DNA from: Saccopteryx bilineata
Taxonomy: Eukaryota > Chordata > Mammalia > Chiroptera > Emballonuridae
Assembly: GCF_036850765.1 (NCBI RefSeq)
Contig: NC_089490.1
Span: 389,374,558 to 389,438,557, forward strand
Direction: 5' to 3'
Length of the DNA stretch: 64,000 nucleotides
Shown one piece after another: positions 36,001 through 51,000 of the stretch. The position numbers were made by a program, and so were the translations under genes. The notes beneath the pieces are model-generated. The model had not been told where the DNA came from, did no database searches, and saw only the letters and a list, made by a program, of their open reading frames with translations. Every line of letters begins with the position of its first letter. The first letter of the stretch is position 1.

Positions 36001-39000
36001 TTTTTGTTGTTGTTGCATTTTTCCGAAGGTGGAAACGGGGAGGCAGTCAGACAGACTCCCGCATGTGCCCGAGCGGGATCCACCCAGCATGCCCACTAGG
36101 GGGCGATGCTCTGCCCATCTGGGGTGCCGCTCTGTTGCGACCAGAGCCATTCTAGCGCCTGAGGTGAGGCCATGGAGCCATCCTCAGTGCCCGGGCCAAC
36201 TTTTGCTCCAATGGAGCCTCGGCTGCGGGAGGGGAAGAGAGAGACAGAGAGGAAGAAGAGGGGAGGGGTGGAGAAGCAAATGGGCGCTTCTCCTGTGTGC
36301 CCTGGCCGGGAATCAAACCCGGAATTCCTGCACACCAGGCCGACACTCTACTACTGAGCCAACTGGCCAGGGCCTGTGAACCATTTTCAGGATGCCTTTC
36401 TTTTCTCCTTTTTTGTCAGAGAGAGGGACAGATAGGAACAGACAGACAGGAACGGAGAGAGATGAGAAACATCAATTCTTCGTTGTGGTTCCTTAGTTGT
36501 TCATTGATTGATTTCTCATATATGCCTTGACGGGGGTGAGGGGGCTACAACAGACCGAGTAACCCCTTACTCGAGCCAGCGACCTTGGGCTCAAGCTGAC
36601 GAACTCAGAGTCTCGAACCTGGGTCTTCCACATCCCAGTCTGACACTCTATCTACTGTGCCACTGCCTGGTCAGGCCAGGATGCCATTTTAATATTTGAC
36701 ACGCTCTTTTTGGTGTAACCATCTGCCTTAAGTCTCTTGTTTTTCAAATTTTGGGAAACACTGTTTCACAAATTTCTGTATCCAATTCAGGGTTCACTTT
36801 GAGCTTACTTAAAATTAATGACTCCAGGCCTGACTTGTGGTGGCGCAGTGGATAAAGCATCGACCTGGAATGTTGAGGTTGCCGGTTCAAAACCCTGGGC
36901 TTGCCTGGTCAAGGTACATATGGGAGTTGATGCTTCCTGCTCCTCCCCCTGTTCGTTCTCTCTCTCTCTCTCTCTTTCTCTCTCTCCCCCCCTCTCTCTA
37001 GTAAAAATGAATAAAATCTAAAAAAGTAAATAAATTAAAAAAAAATTTTTTAAATTAATGACTCCATTGCAAAGTATCTTGCAACCAGAAAACTTTCTCT
37101 AGATTAGATCCATGATTTCACCAACTTAGAGTAAAATGGTTGAGAAAACAAGAAATTACGACTTGGTTTGTTTTTTGGTACAGTGGTTTTTTTTTAAACT
37201 TTTGTACAAAAAAACTACTAATTCAAAATATTAGCCTAAACCTGTGATGGCGCAGTGGATAAAGTGTCCACTTGGAATGCTCTGGGGTTGCTGGTTCGTA
37301 GCCCCAGGCTTGCCCAATCAGGGCACATTTGAGAAGCAACTACATACAACTTGATGCTTCCTGCTCTTCCCCTTCTGCCTTCTTTTCTCTCACTCCTCTC
37401 TAAAAAAAATCAATGAATAAAAAAATCTTTAAAATACAAGACTCTGTTGTATTTATACAACTTTTTAATTTATTCTATGATTCTGTTACTTAAGAGTCTA
37501 GATCAGGGGTCGGGAACCTATGGCTCGCGAGCCAGATGTGGCTCTTTTGATGGCTGCATCTGGCTCGCAGACAAATCTTTTAATAAAAAAAAAATAGTAA
37601 TGTTAAAAATATAAAACATTCTCATATATTACAATCCATTCATTTTCTACCACTCATGTTCATGGTCGCGGATGGCTGGAGCCAATCACAGCTGTCCTCT
37701 GGTACACCAAATTTTTATTGGATAATGTGTAATGTACACGGGTCACGGGTCGTTGTATGGCTCTCACAGAATTACATTTTAAAATATGTGGCATTCATGG
37801 CTCTCTCAGCCAAAAAGGCTCCCAACCCCTGGTCTAGATTATGCCTCTCCATGAACCCGTTTCTTTGGCCAATTATTTCCTGTCTACTACCAAGAACACA
37901 ATTTTCTACCACTGTGCAAAAGCTCTGTTATGTTTACTTCTCTAGATTTTTAAAACTGTGACTGTGCCAGTGGCTATCCCAGAGTGCTGTTGCTATAAAG
38001 CTGAACATCTGTGAACAGACTGTGTTTGTGTGTCTGTGTGTCACCATAACTTCCAGGTACGGTGATGTGACTTCCCTTATATTTCAGCTATTTAAAAATT
38101 GTTAAGTTGGAGGATCCTAACAGAAAAATAATTATGTACACAATTTCTCTAATAGATGATTCAGATACTAAGGGTTTGTCCTTTTAGCCATCCCACAGAT
38201 CAATGTGGGCAGTGTCATATTCATTATATTAACTGGAAAAGGTTCATTACTCGTAGATCACAGTGGCAGATCTCAATAAGATAGCTCCTAGGATGTTAAG
38301 TGAGCAGTTCTTCAACAAAAGTGATTGAGGGTACCTGACACGGTGGAGGCACGGTGGATAAAACGTCAACCTAGGACACTGAGGACCCAGGTTCGAAACC
38401 CCGAGGTTGCCAACTTGAGCATGGACTCATTTGGCCTGAGTGCAGGGTTGCCAACTTGAGCCCAAAGGTCACTGGCTTGAGCCAAAGGTCGCTGGTTTGA
38501 GCAAGGGGTCACTGGCTTAGCTGGAGCACCCTGGTCAAGGCAAGTATGAAAAAGCAATCAATGAATAACTAAACTGCCACAACTATGAATTGATGCTTCT
38601 CATCTCTTTCCCTTCCTGTCTGTCTTTCTCTCTCACTTAAAAAAAAATGTGATTGGGGTGATGGAAATTGAAGTAATTGAGTTTCCCCTCTCTTCATAGT
38701 TAGTATTCAATATAGTGCAGTAATGTAATACTACTTTCCATTTACACCCATCCTTAGGGAAGAACTTTGTGGTTTTCTACCTTCTGAGTTGAATGTTACA
38801 GAAGATATTAAGAAATGTTGGAAGAGGCCCTGGCCGGTTGGCTCAGCGGTGGAGCGTCGGCCTGGCGTGCAGGGGACCCGGGTTCGATTCCCGGCCAGGG
38901 CACATGGGAGAGGCGCCCATTTGCTTCTCCACCCCCCCCCTCCTTCCTCTCTGTCTCTCTCTTCCCCTCCCGCAGCCAAGGCTCCATTGGAGCAGGGATG

Positions 39001-42000
39001 GCCCGGGCGCTGGGGATGGCTCCTTGGCCTCTGCCCCAGGCGCTGGAGTGGCTCTGGTAGCTGTGGAGCGATGCTCCGGAGGGGCAGAGCATCGCCCCCT
39101 GGTGGGCAGAGCTTCGCCCCTGGTGGGCGTGCCAGTGGATCCCAGTCGGGCGCATGCGGGAGTCTGTCTGACTGTCTCTCCCCGTTTCCAGCTTCAGAAA
39201 AGTGCAAAAAAAAAAAAAATGTTGGAAGAGACCTATAATTTTATTCACATTTTTGTTTTAGAATAATAGTCATTAAAATTAAAAAAAGAAAAAATGCAAA
39301 ATGCGTTACAATTGCCATCAGAACAAAGAAAGGAAAAGATAAAAAACCATCTTGCTGAGGTGACGTGGTCCAAGGAGACAGGAATACAGAGGAAAACTTA
39401 AGAAACGTATGGGAACATGTGTAGGGGAGGAAAGAAAGAAAAAAGACTGACACACCCTCCGATGCAGCAGAGGAAAAGGGCACAATGTTAACAAGGTGCA
39501 ATTCTCTCTGCATGACAGGGCCATGCTTTCAGCCTTTGATTTCTTTATTAATACAATTTCCTACTGCTGCTCTAACTTGATTTTAATTTTCTGGCAGGTG
39601 ACACTCAAATCAAGCAGGCTTTTCACTGGAATCCACCCCTCTGTCCAAGGCGCTCTACTCACAGGGAGAGGTAAAAGCATTCTCCAAGATTTGATTTTAC
39701 ACCGTCCATCATTAAAGGAAGGGTGCTTTCAACCTGCATAACCTGACATAACACAGATCAGCTCACTAACGTGTGCTCCAGCCAGCAAAAAGCTTGGCAC
39801 CCCCACTTTCCCTCTTTGGAAACAGAGGAGGAGTTTATTAATTGTTGCTATTAAAAAGTCAGGCAGCTTCTCAGGTGAGGGGGCTGTCAGCCTGTCAGCC
39901 TTCAGCAGCAGGGGAGCCCCTTGTGGATGAATTAGGCGGGATGCGTGGGGTACAGGAAAGGATACTGCAATGTCCAGTGCCTCCCCCTGGTGGAGTCGAA
40001 TGATAGGACACTTAGAAGACACTTGCCTACACATAATCATCAACACATTTTGCTTGAACTAATGGAATGGTAAGCAATACAAAATTGGAATTAAGTATAA
40101 AACATAAGTGTGTGAAGTCAGCCCAATGCAGACTAAGGCACAATGTAAAGTCCACGCCTTGAGTAAATGGGTAACAACTACTCAACTCTTGCTGACTGTT
40201 ACTACATAGGAGTGCAAGCCAGAACCTTCCACTTTTTTCAACAGAATACAGAAATCTGTATTTATGTGGGAAAAAACCCTCAAAATTTTAGAAACACTAT
40301 GAGAGCCAAATATACCAGAAGATTATTTTTCAGTCTCTGGGTTAATGTAACAGGGTCACATATAAACACCAAATCTGTGCACATGAACACGTTTGCAAAA
40401 GTGCTCACACGAAGGATGAACTGGATTCTCCAAGAGGATGGAGGGAAGCTACCACATAGCTCTAATGGGCTGGGACCAATTACAATAAGCAAATATATTA
40501 TGCAAACAAACCCCCATACACCTGGTGTTATTGTCTTAGTAAAACCTCCAATGCACTGTAGAGAACTACTCTGAATAAATATAGTAGAGAAGGCAATCTG
40601 AGGGGGAAAGAATGAGTACATGGGTAACTGCCCCCAACGTATTTGCAGCACACATATAGATCCCACTGTAGTCCCTGTAACACTCCAACACTGCACTGAC
40701 AGAAGCGATTACATCTTTTCAAGTTCTCAGTGTGTATACAAAGCACACAGCTTGCTCTACTATTCAGCCTCAGAGAGGGATGATGGGGGATAATTTAGAT
40801 CAGCCTAACAGGCGCTAATTTGACCTGCAGAGGAGGAAGGGCTGCCTGTCAAGCATACCTCCGGGAGGACCTAGAGGAGCACATCTTCTCCAGCTTGCAA
40901 ACAATTTCCAAGACATATATAGAACAAGGCTGGAAAACCTTGCTTCGGGGCAGATAACATAGGAAACAAGAAACTTTTTGCATTTATGCCTGTATTAACC
41001 ATCAAAATAATCTCACAAGAACCAATACTAGAACATCTGGCCCAAAGTAGAAGGAAAAAAGCTCCCTACCTAGCTCTTCGGGGAGTGGGCCCATTACCAT
41101 AATGCCTTCTACTACTGCAGCACCTGACTCTTCCAAATCATGTTCACAGAAAGCAGGAATTGGTAAACCACTGCCTGTCAGCCAAATTTGGTCTGCTGCT
41201 TGTTTTTGTACAGCCCATGGGCTAAGAATGTTCTTAATTTTTAAATAGCTAAAAAATATCAAAAGTAGGCTATTTCATGACGCGAAAATTATATGACAAT
41301 CACATATGTATCCCTAAGTAAAGTTTTATTGGAACACATCACACACTTACGTATGGTCTATGGCTGCTTTCAAGCTACAGTGCCAAAGTTCAATAGTTGC
41401 AGCAGAGACTATATAGCCTACAAAACCTAAAATATTTACTATTTTGTCCTTCACAGAAAAACTTTGCCAACCCTTGATAGAGAGGATATACCTAGGGATT
41501 ATACAGAATTAAAAAAGGCTCCATCGCCTGACCTGTGGTGGCGCAGTGGATAAGGCGTCGACCTGGAAATGCTGAGGTTACTGGTTTGAAACCCTGGGCT
41601 TGCCTGGTCAAGGCACATATGGGAGTTGATACTTCCAGCTCCTCCCTCCTTCTCTTTCTCTGTCTCTCCTCTCTGTCTCTCTCTCTCTCCCTCTCCTCTC
41701 TAAAAAAAATGAATAAATAAAAAATTAAGAAAAAAAAAAAAAGGCTCCATCCAGTTGGGCAGGTGAACAGTAAATGTGAAAAAGATTAACCACAATGGTA
41801 CCTCTCTCTTCCATCCTACATATATTTCTATCCTCACCTCCATCTTCCATCCTTACCCTCATATTGGCAAAGAGAGAAATGGGTTTTCTAACTACCCCTG
41901 AAGACAAGTGAGTCAAATATCTAAACGTTACTGCCTTATGATAGGGCAGGATATCTGGGCTCTCTCGGTCATTTAACAAGACTCAGAAGACTATGTGGCT

Positions 42001-45000
42001 CAAAGTCAGTAAGCAGGTGAAATGTCAGGTGGAACCAAGGTTATGTCTCCCTCGTAAAAAGCTGCCGAGAAGAAAAGTACATGAACACCTCCAGATGGCA
42101 GATATTTAGAATAAAACAGAAGTTCTTCTCAATCTGGAAGAGCACATTCCTGAAAAACCAGTGCTAGTAGAATTTTCTACTGAGAATCTTAAGATCTTAT
42201 GGAAGAAGAAAAAAAGAATAGCATTAGGAATCCCAATCTATAAAATTATGAATATGTATACAATTATGTTTATTAACATAAACAGGAAATAGAAAATGTC
42301 TTTTTATACATCTTAAATTAGTAATAATAAATTATTGTAATAATAAATACTATAAAATTACTCTTCATTTATTATTAACGGTCTTCGTACTCTTTGATTC
42401 CAGCAATTGCACCTCTAAAAATTCATCCTAGAAACACCTAAACAAGTACACAAAGATGCTGCAGCATTGTTTGTAAAAGCAAAAAACAATCCAGAGTGTA
42501 CAACAGGAAACACATTAATTATGGTATGTCCAATTGTTGGAATACTTTGCCATTGTAAAAAGAATGTAACATCTAGATAGATCAACATGAAAAAAATGTC
42601 CAGATATAATAAGTGAAATGTGTAAATCAGGCATCCCCAAACTACGGTCCATGGGCCGCATGCAGCCCCCTGAGGCCATTTATCTGGCCCCCCGCCGCAC
42701 TTCCAGAAGGGGCACTTCTTTCATTGGTGGCCAGTGTACTGGATGGAGTACTGTATGTGGCGGCCCTCCAACGGTCTGAGGGACAGTGAACTGGCCCCCT
42801 GTGTAAAAAGTTTGGGGACCTCTGGTGTAAATAAACAATGGACAGAAGATTTAGTATGATCCCATTTTTACAAATTCAAAAAATGTGTTTTAGTTTGCAT
42901 AGAAAAAAATTCTGGAGTTAACACAAATTGTTAATACTGGTTAATATTGTGGAGGAGATTGACTTTCTATAGTACACATATATGTAATGTTTGGATTCTT
43001 GAATTTGTACCAATTTTGTAAGCGGAAAAACAGGCACCTCAAATTTTCTATTTATGATCCACTGCTCACTGAATTTTTCACCCTCTTTGTTCCACACGGT
43101 TTCAGTAACATGGCATCATGGTTGGGGAAGGAGGTGGTGGCTGCGGCATATTTGTTGCAGATAACAAGCCTATTAAGAGGCTTTATTTCTTTATTTATCT
43201 AGCAACTCTTCATCTCTGGCCCATCTAATTCTGACACATTGACTCCTGCTTTCTGGTTTTCACCAGTCTCAATACACAAATTAATCTAAAAATTGTGTGA
43301 TGCTGGCCTAACCCTAATTTACCCTACTTAGCAAAGCCTCTTCAGTTTATTCTCAATCAGCAGCCCCAGTGATTCTTTTAAAATATAAGCTCATGTGAAG
43401 CGCCCATCTGCTTCTCCACCCCTCCCCCTCTCCTTCCTCTCTGTCTCTCTCTTCCCCTCCTGCAGCCGAGGCTCCATAGGAGCAAAGATGGCCCGGGCGC
43501 TGGGGATGGCTCTGTGGCCTCTACCTCAGGCGCTAGAATGGCTCTGGATGCAGCAGAGCGACGCCCCAGAGGGGCAGAACATCACCCCCGGTGGGCATGC
43601 CGGGTGGATCCCGGTAGGGCGCTTGCGGGAGTCTGTCTGACTGCCTCCCCATTTCCAGCTTCGGAAAAATGAAAAAAAAAACAACAAAAAAAAACAAACA
43701 AATAAAATATAAGCTCATGCCACTCCACTTTCAATGGCTCTCAAATCACTCAGAATAAGAGGTAAAATCCCTTAAACAGCTTAGAAGGCCCTGCACAATC
43801 TAGTCCCATTACCTCTCTCACTTCATCTCTATCACGCCATCCGTGGCTGTGCTCCAGCCAAACGTCTCTGAGATTTTGCATTCACTCTTCTCTCTGAATA
43901 GAATGTCCCCAATATCTACAGAGTTTACTCCCTTGCTTACTTGAGGTCTCTATTCCAGTGTTATCTTATCAAGACTTTCTCTCATGACCCTTTTAACACT
44001 ACAAACTTCTACTCCGGCACCTCCTACATTTTAAAATATTTTTCTCCACAGAACTGATCACCACCTGGCAGCTTAGATATTTATTATCTTGCTCCTATTA
44101 GAACAAGAGATTTATTGCTAGTGCCTAAATCATATCTGGTACATAGTAGGTGCTTAGTAAATATTTGTTAACTGAAAGAATAAACAGAGATCAATAAGAG
44201 TAAATTTTTTACCAGCCCAATTCCCAGGATTATAGTAAGAGCCATCCATGATCACGCATGGGGCAACCCTCTTTGTAAGCATCAGCTTCCTCTTCTAAGG
44301 CCTGGGTTTACCTTCCGCCAGCTTCCCTTACTCTCTTAAAACTAAGCTGCTTAAATTCCACCATCAGCTGCCTGACCAGCAGTGGCACAGAGGATAAAGC
44401 ATCGACCTGGATCACTAAGGCTGCCAGTTCGAGACCCCCGGCTTGCCTGGTCAAAGGCACATATGAGAAGCAACTATGCTTCCTGCTCCTTCTCCCCCCT
44501 GCCTCCCTCTCTAAAAATCAACAAATTAAAAAGAAAATCACACAGACAAAAAAATTTCACCATCAGCTTTGTCTTCTTTTTGATTTCTCAATAGCTAGTT
44601 CTCTTTTCCCATCAGGAATGTCATGGTTTGCCCATAACACAGAGGATTCTTCCCTATTCTTTGTCCTCCAACACCAAACTTCTGAGTAAGAACTCAAAAG
44701 TTAGGGTTTATTATTATGTAAATACCAAAAGCAATAACTTCAATTTTTTTAGGGTCATAATTAGAGGTAAAGCATAACATTTTTTGTGTGTGGCAGAGAC
44801 AGAGAGAGAAACAGATAGGGACAGACAGACAGGAAGGGAGAGAGATGAAAAACATCAATTCTTTGTTGCGGCTCCTTAGTTGTTCATTGATTGATTTCTC
44901 ATATGTGCCTTGACCAGAGGGCTACAGCAGACCGAGTGACCCCTTGCTCGAGCCAGCGACCTTGGGTCCAAGCTGGTGAGCTTTTGCTCAAACCAGATGA

Positions 45001-48000
45001 GCCCGCGCTCAAGCTGGCAACCTCGGGGTCTCAAACCTGGGTCTTCCGCATGCCAGTCCGATGCTCTATCCACTGCGTCACCACCTGGTCAGGCAAAACT
45101 TTTCTTAATATAAGGATTCTACCTCCCAGAAAAAAGGAACTTAAAATCTCAAAACCAAAAAAAGATCTATCCTAATAATGCATGGACTCCAAAACAAAAA
45201 AGATGAGCAGCTACTTTCTCAAACCCAAAATACTCTACCTTCTAAGCAAATTCAATGAAAGCCTTCCCCAGAAACTGCAAGATACATAAAGCACCAATGG
45301 GAAACAGAACCGTCACATTTAATTTGTTTTACTCATATCTAATTTGGACTTTATCAAAACTTTACAAGACCGAGTATGCCGTCATTGAGGCCGTAGACAG
45401 TCTTTAAGGAGAAAAGTAAAATAACAGCAATGCCTGACAGAGATATGAGTATCACTGAAAGGTCAAACCAAGACCAACAAAATGGTCTCAAGAGGAAGTT
45501 GTATCTGATGTCAGTATGCTCAAGAAACGTGAAGGGCCTGAGTCGTCACTGGGAGCCAATATGAAGGACAGCTGACCAAGCACATAAGACTTATTACAAC
45601 CTGACCAGGCAGTGGCGCAGTGGGTCATCGGACTGGAATGCAGAAGACCCAGGTTCAAGACCCCGAGGTCGCCAGTTTGAGCGCGGGCTCATCCGGTTTG
45701 AGCAAAGCTCACCAGCTTGGACCCAAGGTTGCTGGCTTGAGCAACGGGTTACTCGGTCTGCTGAAGGCCCACGGTCAAGGCACATATGAGAAAGCAATCA
45801 ATGAACTAAGGTGTCACAATGAAAAACTGATGATTGATGCTTCTCACCTCTCTTGTACCTGCCTGTCTGTCCCTATCTGTCCCTCTCTCTGACTCTCTCT
45901 GTTAAAAAAACAACCCAAAAAAACAAAACAGACTTATTACAGACTTCAGGACAACCAATACACAAGTTAGAAATGTAGCACAACAGTGAAACAGAGGAAT
46001 ACATTTTAAGTCACCATGACCTCAAGTCACAAAAGGTGTCTTTCACGTGCTCAAGGTAATGCCACTTCATTTACACAAGTACTTACTGAGCCAACCACTC
46101 TCTATAAGACTAAAGGATATAATATAACAAAGGGTCTTTTTCCTCCCTTTATTACTAAGAATAACAAAAACGATTTACACTGCATAGTGGATCATAGGGG
46201 ATGTAATTCCAATTTCATTTGTTCAATGCAACTACCATTTGTTAAGCACCTACTATGTGCCAGGTTGTATTCTAGGTACAACAAGGATACAGACATAATC
46301 ATTGCCTTCAGAGAGATCCTTTGGCAGAAAGGGAAACAAATACTCTTCTGTCATGGGTGCAATATTACAAGGAAGTATCTATATCTAGTACATAAGCAGC
46401 AAAGAAGAGGAAGTGATTATTTGGAGCAGTCAGGGAAGGTTTCCCAAAGGAAAAGGTGACAGCTGTGCTAGATTTTGAATAATAAATTGTATATACTTCC
46501 TATCCGAAGAAACTGGGAGGGATTTTTGATAAATAAACCCTTCAGACCCAGTTAGGTTAGCAGCACAGAAAAACTACTCATGTTGGACCCCTCTCTGTAT
46601 TATAATCAAGCTGAGAAAACTAGTACCTTCCCGATTTCTAGGTCACCTTCTCCCTCTGTGAACCTACAACTAGCCCTGAAGACACATCCATTTATTTCTC
46701 TCTTCCTCCCTCCCTAGATAGTCCCCATGTGCCAAGAGCTGAAGGATCAAACAAGTTAGTTGGCCTATGAAGCCTCAAGAGGCTTCAGATTGCTCCAAAC
46801 TCCAAAGCGATTCCCTCACAAAAGTCTAAAAAACACTCTTGATCTCTAATCAGTACTTCCTTTAAAAAAAATTTTTAATTTATTCATTTTTAGAGATGGG
46901 AGAGAGGGAAAGAGAGAAAGAGGGGAGGCAGGAAGTATCAACTCTCATATGTGCCTTGACCAAGCAAGCCTAGGGTTTTGAACCGGTGACCTCAGCATTC
47001 CAGGTCGATGCTTTATCCACTGCGCCACCACCAGTCAGGCAAATGAGCACTTCCAACTCTAACCTTCAATGTTCCAGGTCAAATTTTATGGTGTAAGCAT
47101 CAATGTCCTCCCCAATCTTCATCTATCATAAGGGAAAAGTAAAGTTCGAAAGATGTCAGTTCTCAGAACACACTCATCTTACTAGATATTTCAGAGCTAA
47201 TAAGGCCTTGTCAACTATCTAGAGAAGGAATGAAGAAACAATTTATTTGAGGCAGATCTAACCCAATATTGATCTTCCACTTGTTGGGATTTTAACAGTG
47301 AACTTCCCTAATTGAGATCACTTTAAAAAGACTAATCATGCAGTTCTATGGGCAAATTACTAAAGTGTTTTCTCCTGTCTCCCTAAAAACAATTGTGTTA
47401 TTGACATTTCTACCCAGTGACAATAATTACAAATGCTCTGTGAGACCTCTAATTTCTTACAATGAGACTTGATTGAAGAACCACTCAGTTAATGATCTAT
47501 AAGAGCCTGACCAGGTGGTGGCACAGTGGATCAAGCATCAGTCTGGCACGCAAGACTCAAGTTCGAAACCCCAAGGTCATCAGCTTGAGCGCGGGCTTAT
47601 CCAGCTTGAGTGTACAGTCGCTGACTTGAGCATGAGATCATAGACATGACCCCATGGTCCTGGATTGAGCCCAAAGGTCACTGGCTTGAAGCCCAAGGTC
47701 GCTGGCTTGAGCCCAAGGTTGCTACCTTTAGCAAGGGGTCACTGGCTCAGCTGGAGCCCCTGGTCAAGGCACATATGAGAAAGCAAGTAATGAACAACTA
47801 AGGTGCCACAACAAAGAATTGATGCTTCACATCTCTCTCCCTTCCTGTCTGCCTGCCTGTCTGTCTCTTTGGCAAAAAAAAAAAAAAAAAAGCTTAAAAA
47901 AGAAAAAAAGAAAGATCTATAAGAGCAAATGAAATTCTGATGGTGAAACTGCTATATAAAAGCACTAATTCTGCCTGACTGGGCAGTGGCACAGTGGATA

Positions 48001-51000
48001 GTACGTCAACACGGGATGCTGAGGACCCAGCTTCAAAATCCAAACAAGGTCTTGTATTGTATCCTGTCATCAGCTATGGGATCTCCAGCTTGAGCATGGG
48101 ATCACGGACATGACCCCATGGTCACTGGCTTGAGCCCAAAGGTCACTGGCTTGGCTAAAGCCCCCCCCCCATCAAGGCACATATGAGAAAGCAATCAATG
48201 AACAACTAAAGTGCCACAACTACAAGTTGATGTTTCTCATCTCTCTCCCTTCTTCCCCCACTCCCCCTCACTTAAAAAAGAAAAAAATAAGAAAGCACTA
48301 ATTTCAAATAAAGTGGAGGAAAAAATGGCCTCTTTAGGACCCACGGATTTGAATCCCACCTTTGCTACAAGTGCCTCTTCACTGTCATTTCCTGTCTCCT
48401 CATCTGTTTTTTCATCGTAAAAAAAAAACCCCCACAAACAAAAACCCTGCACTTTAAAGCTCTAGGCTTTCTCTAGTTTTAAGATGCCATTTAAATAGTT
48501 TTCTCTTTTTTCCTAATAGCAGGTCACAGAAACTCCTGCTTCAAAAGGCCACAATATCCTAATCATCTCCTACTAGATCGCAGGCTATCTGACCCCGCAA
48601 AAAGTTTCTTGTGGTGAAGCAAAGGGAATGCCACTCAAGTTATAAATTGTAAACTAGAGTCAGATTATACAGAAGGCTTTCCCTCCACTGCCACAGGCAA
48701 AAGGAGACTAATGTATTTGTTATTACCAATATAAACCTACACTAAAATACATACTAGTGTTTACCTCTCTCATTATTTGCAGCACTATTAATTCTCTCAA
48801 AGCACCAAGGATCAAAACATACCTCTTTAGTCTCTCACCCACTACAAGGCCAAAAAAACCTTCTCCCTTCAAGGAGAGGTATACATACAGTTACACCTTT
48901 TCTTCCCTACCATTAGACTAGTGGTGGCAGCAGGAGCAGCCCAATACTGACACCTGCTGGGGAAATCCAAACAAGGTCTTGTACTGTACTCTCATCAGCT
49001 AGTGTTCCTGTGGGTATTAAGTGCTTTCTGCTAGAACGTAGCCACTTAATTTATAAGGACATGGTGGCCCTTCTTCAAAGGGTGCGCACTTAGAATATTT
49101 TTAAATATATGTCATCTTTTAGTAGAATGTTGGCACTTATGGTACACCTCATTCTACCTAGCGCATCTAAAAGGGACTCCATAAATGATGTAACCACTGT
49201 ATTAATATACATTTTTACAATGATAACGTGTTATTTGTATATTTTAAAATTTAAAAAGCATATATGTAAAATTGGTTACAACAAGGTGACAAGGGACTCC
49301 ATTTCCTACAACATACATTTTTAAATGCCAGAACTCTATTTAAACCACATTTTTTTCTCTACAAAAATTGTTGGTAGAGCCTTAATAGTTCTAGATTTTA
49401 AATTGCCTGTTTTATTAAGAAGTGATCATTAATATTTTAGTCACATGTGGCTATTTATATTTAAATTAAATTTTTAAAATTTAAATGTAGTTCCTCGGAT
49501 CACATTAGCCATTTCAGATGGACATTAAGATTACTTACTGTCCTGGACAACACAGATATAGAACATTTCATCACTGTAGAAAGTTTTATTTAACAGCATT
49601 TCTCTAGACAAACATTATCAGAGTATCTTCAGACAAAATTATATAACATCTAAGTGGGGGAACTGGAGAGAGGATAAAAAGGAAAGAAGGCTGGCCAAGT
49701 ATTGTTAAGTTTTGAAATCACATGATAGATATATGAAGGTTTGTTTACTATACTTTCCTCTTCATTTTTACATATTTGAAGATTTTCATAAAAGTTAAAA
49801 GAAAAATAAATAAAAACGGTTCAACTAAATATGAGGCTATCCCACTAGGAATATACCATAGAGGGCAGCTTGGAAAAAAATCTTGAGTCATCAAACCAGA
49901 GTTCAAATTCCCACTCAATGCCCTATTATGGAACCTTTAACAAGACACTTCAACTTCCCTAAGCCTCACTTTCTTCAACAGTAAAATGGGAAGTTTAATA
50001 CCTGCCTTGCACACAGTTGTTGTGGGAATCAGAAATACACTGCTCACAGAAATTAAGGGATGAGGGAACATGCCGATACTCCAGTATTTTCAGCCTTTTG
50101 TATATTTTGCATCTCATTTGCATAATTGGACAACCTTTTTGTGAGTTGTCACTTGCTTTTCTAATGTTCTTGTTTAATAAAAACCAAATGCTTTTTTATC
50201 GCTTCGTATTCATTTTGAAATATCCCCTAATTTTTGTGAGGAGTATAATTAACACAAAGCAAGAACACAGTGCCTAACACATAGTAGGCACTCAGTAATA
50301 GATACCTCTATTACCAAACAGACTTTATTTTAAACCACTCAGGTATCTCTCAGGACAACAATGAAGAGGTCCTGCTGGAACAAGATGGACCAAGGCTGAG
50401 CAGAAGCCCACTGGTACTATACAGGCACTCGTAGGCAGACCAGTAAATGAAGCCAGTCCCTTTACATCTACTTTAATTTTTTTAATTTTTATATACTGGT
50501 TTTAGTGAGAGAGGAAGGGAGAAAGAGGGAGAGATAGGAACACAATGTTCCTGTATGTGCCCTGATCGGGTATCAATCTGGCAACCTCAGTACTTCGGGA
50601 TGATGCTCTAATCAATTGAGCTATCTAGCCATGACTCTTTACAGCTACTTTTCATAAACATTCTGAATGTCTACTATATGTCAGGCACTGTGTTTGCTAC
50701 CTTCTCTCACGACAAAGGGGACGAATAGAGTCCCAGGCTCCAGATGTAAGGTAAAATATTCCAAAGCCAGTAATTCAGGAGATGTTAATCCAGAACTGGT
50801 CTCAATCACATAGCCATAACAACCTCTCTTACTTTATCCTTTACATCCAACCAAATTTCCCTCTGTTCCCCTTAGTAACCACCTACTATCTTGCATACAC
50901 TACATGCCCTTTCCTCCCTTAGTATGTGCTGTTCCGCTAATATAAAAAGTCCCTTCTCTACATCCTATCCATCTTTCAGGTCTTGATTTTGTAAAGCTTT

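Noticed and set aside
38731..39266. Several overlapping frames of 146-158 codons on both strands
   Set aside because: All lie in one GC-rich family A SINE copy; the same Arg/Pro/Gly-rich peptides recur wherever this SINE occurs (10.4, 14.1, 29.8, 32.3, 36.1, 54.3 kb).
40167..40696. Overlapping frames of 135 (+) and 138 (-) codons
   Set aside because: I could not match either to a known protein, and there is no promoter, splice or retrocopy signature. Conservation in other bats would be needed to revive it.
46016..46459. 147-codon plus-strand frame
   Set aside because: It crosses an old repeat ('CACCTACTATGTGCCAGG' type) and has no recognisable domain; chance.
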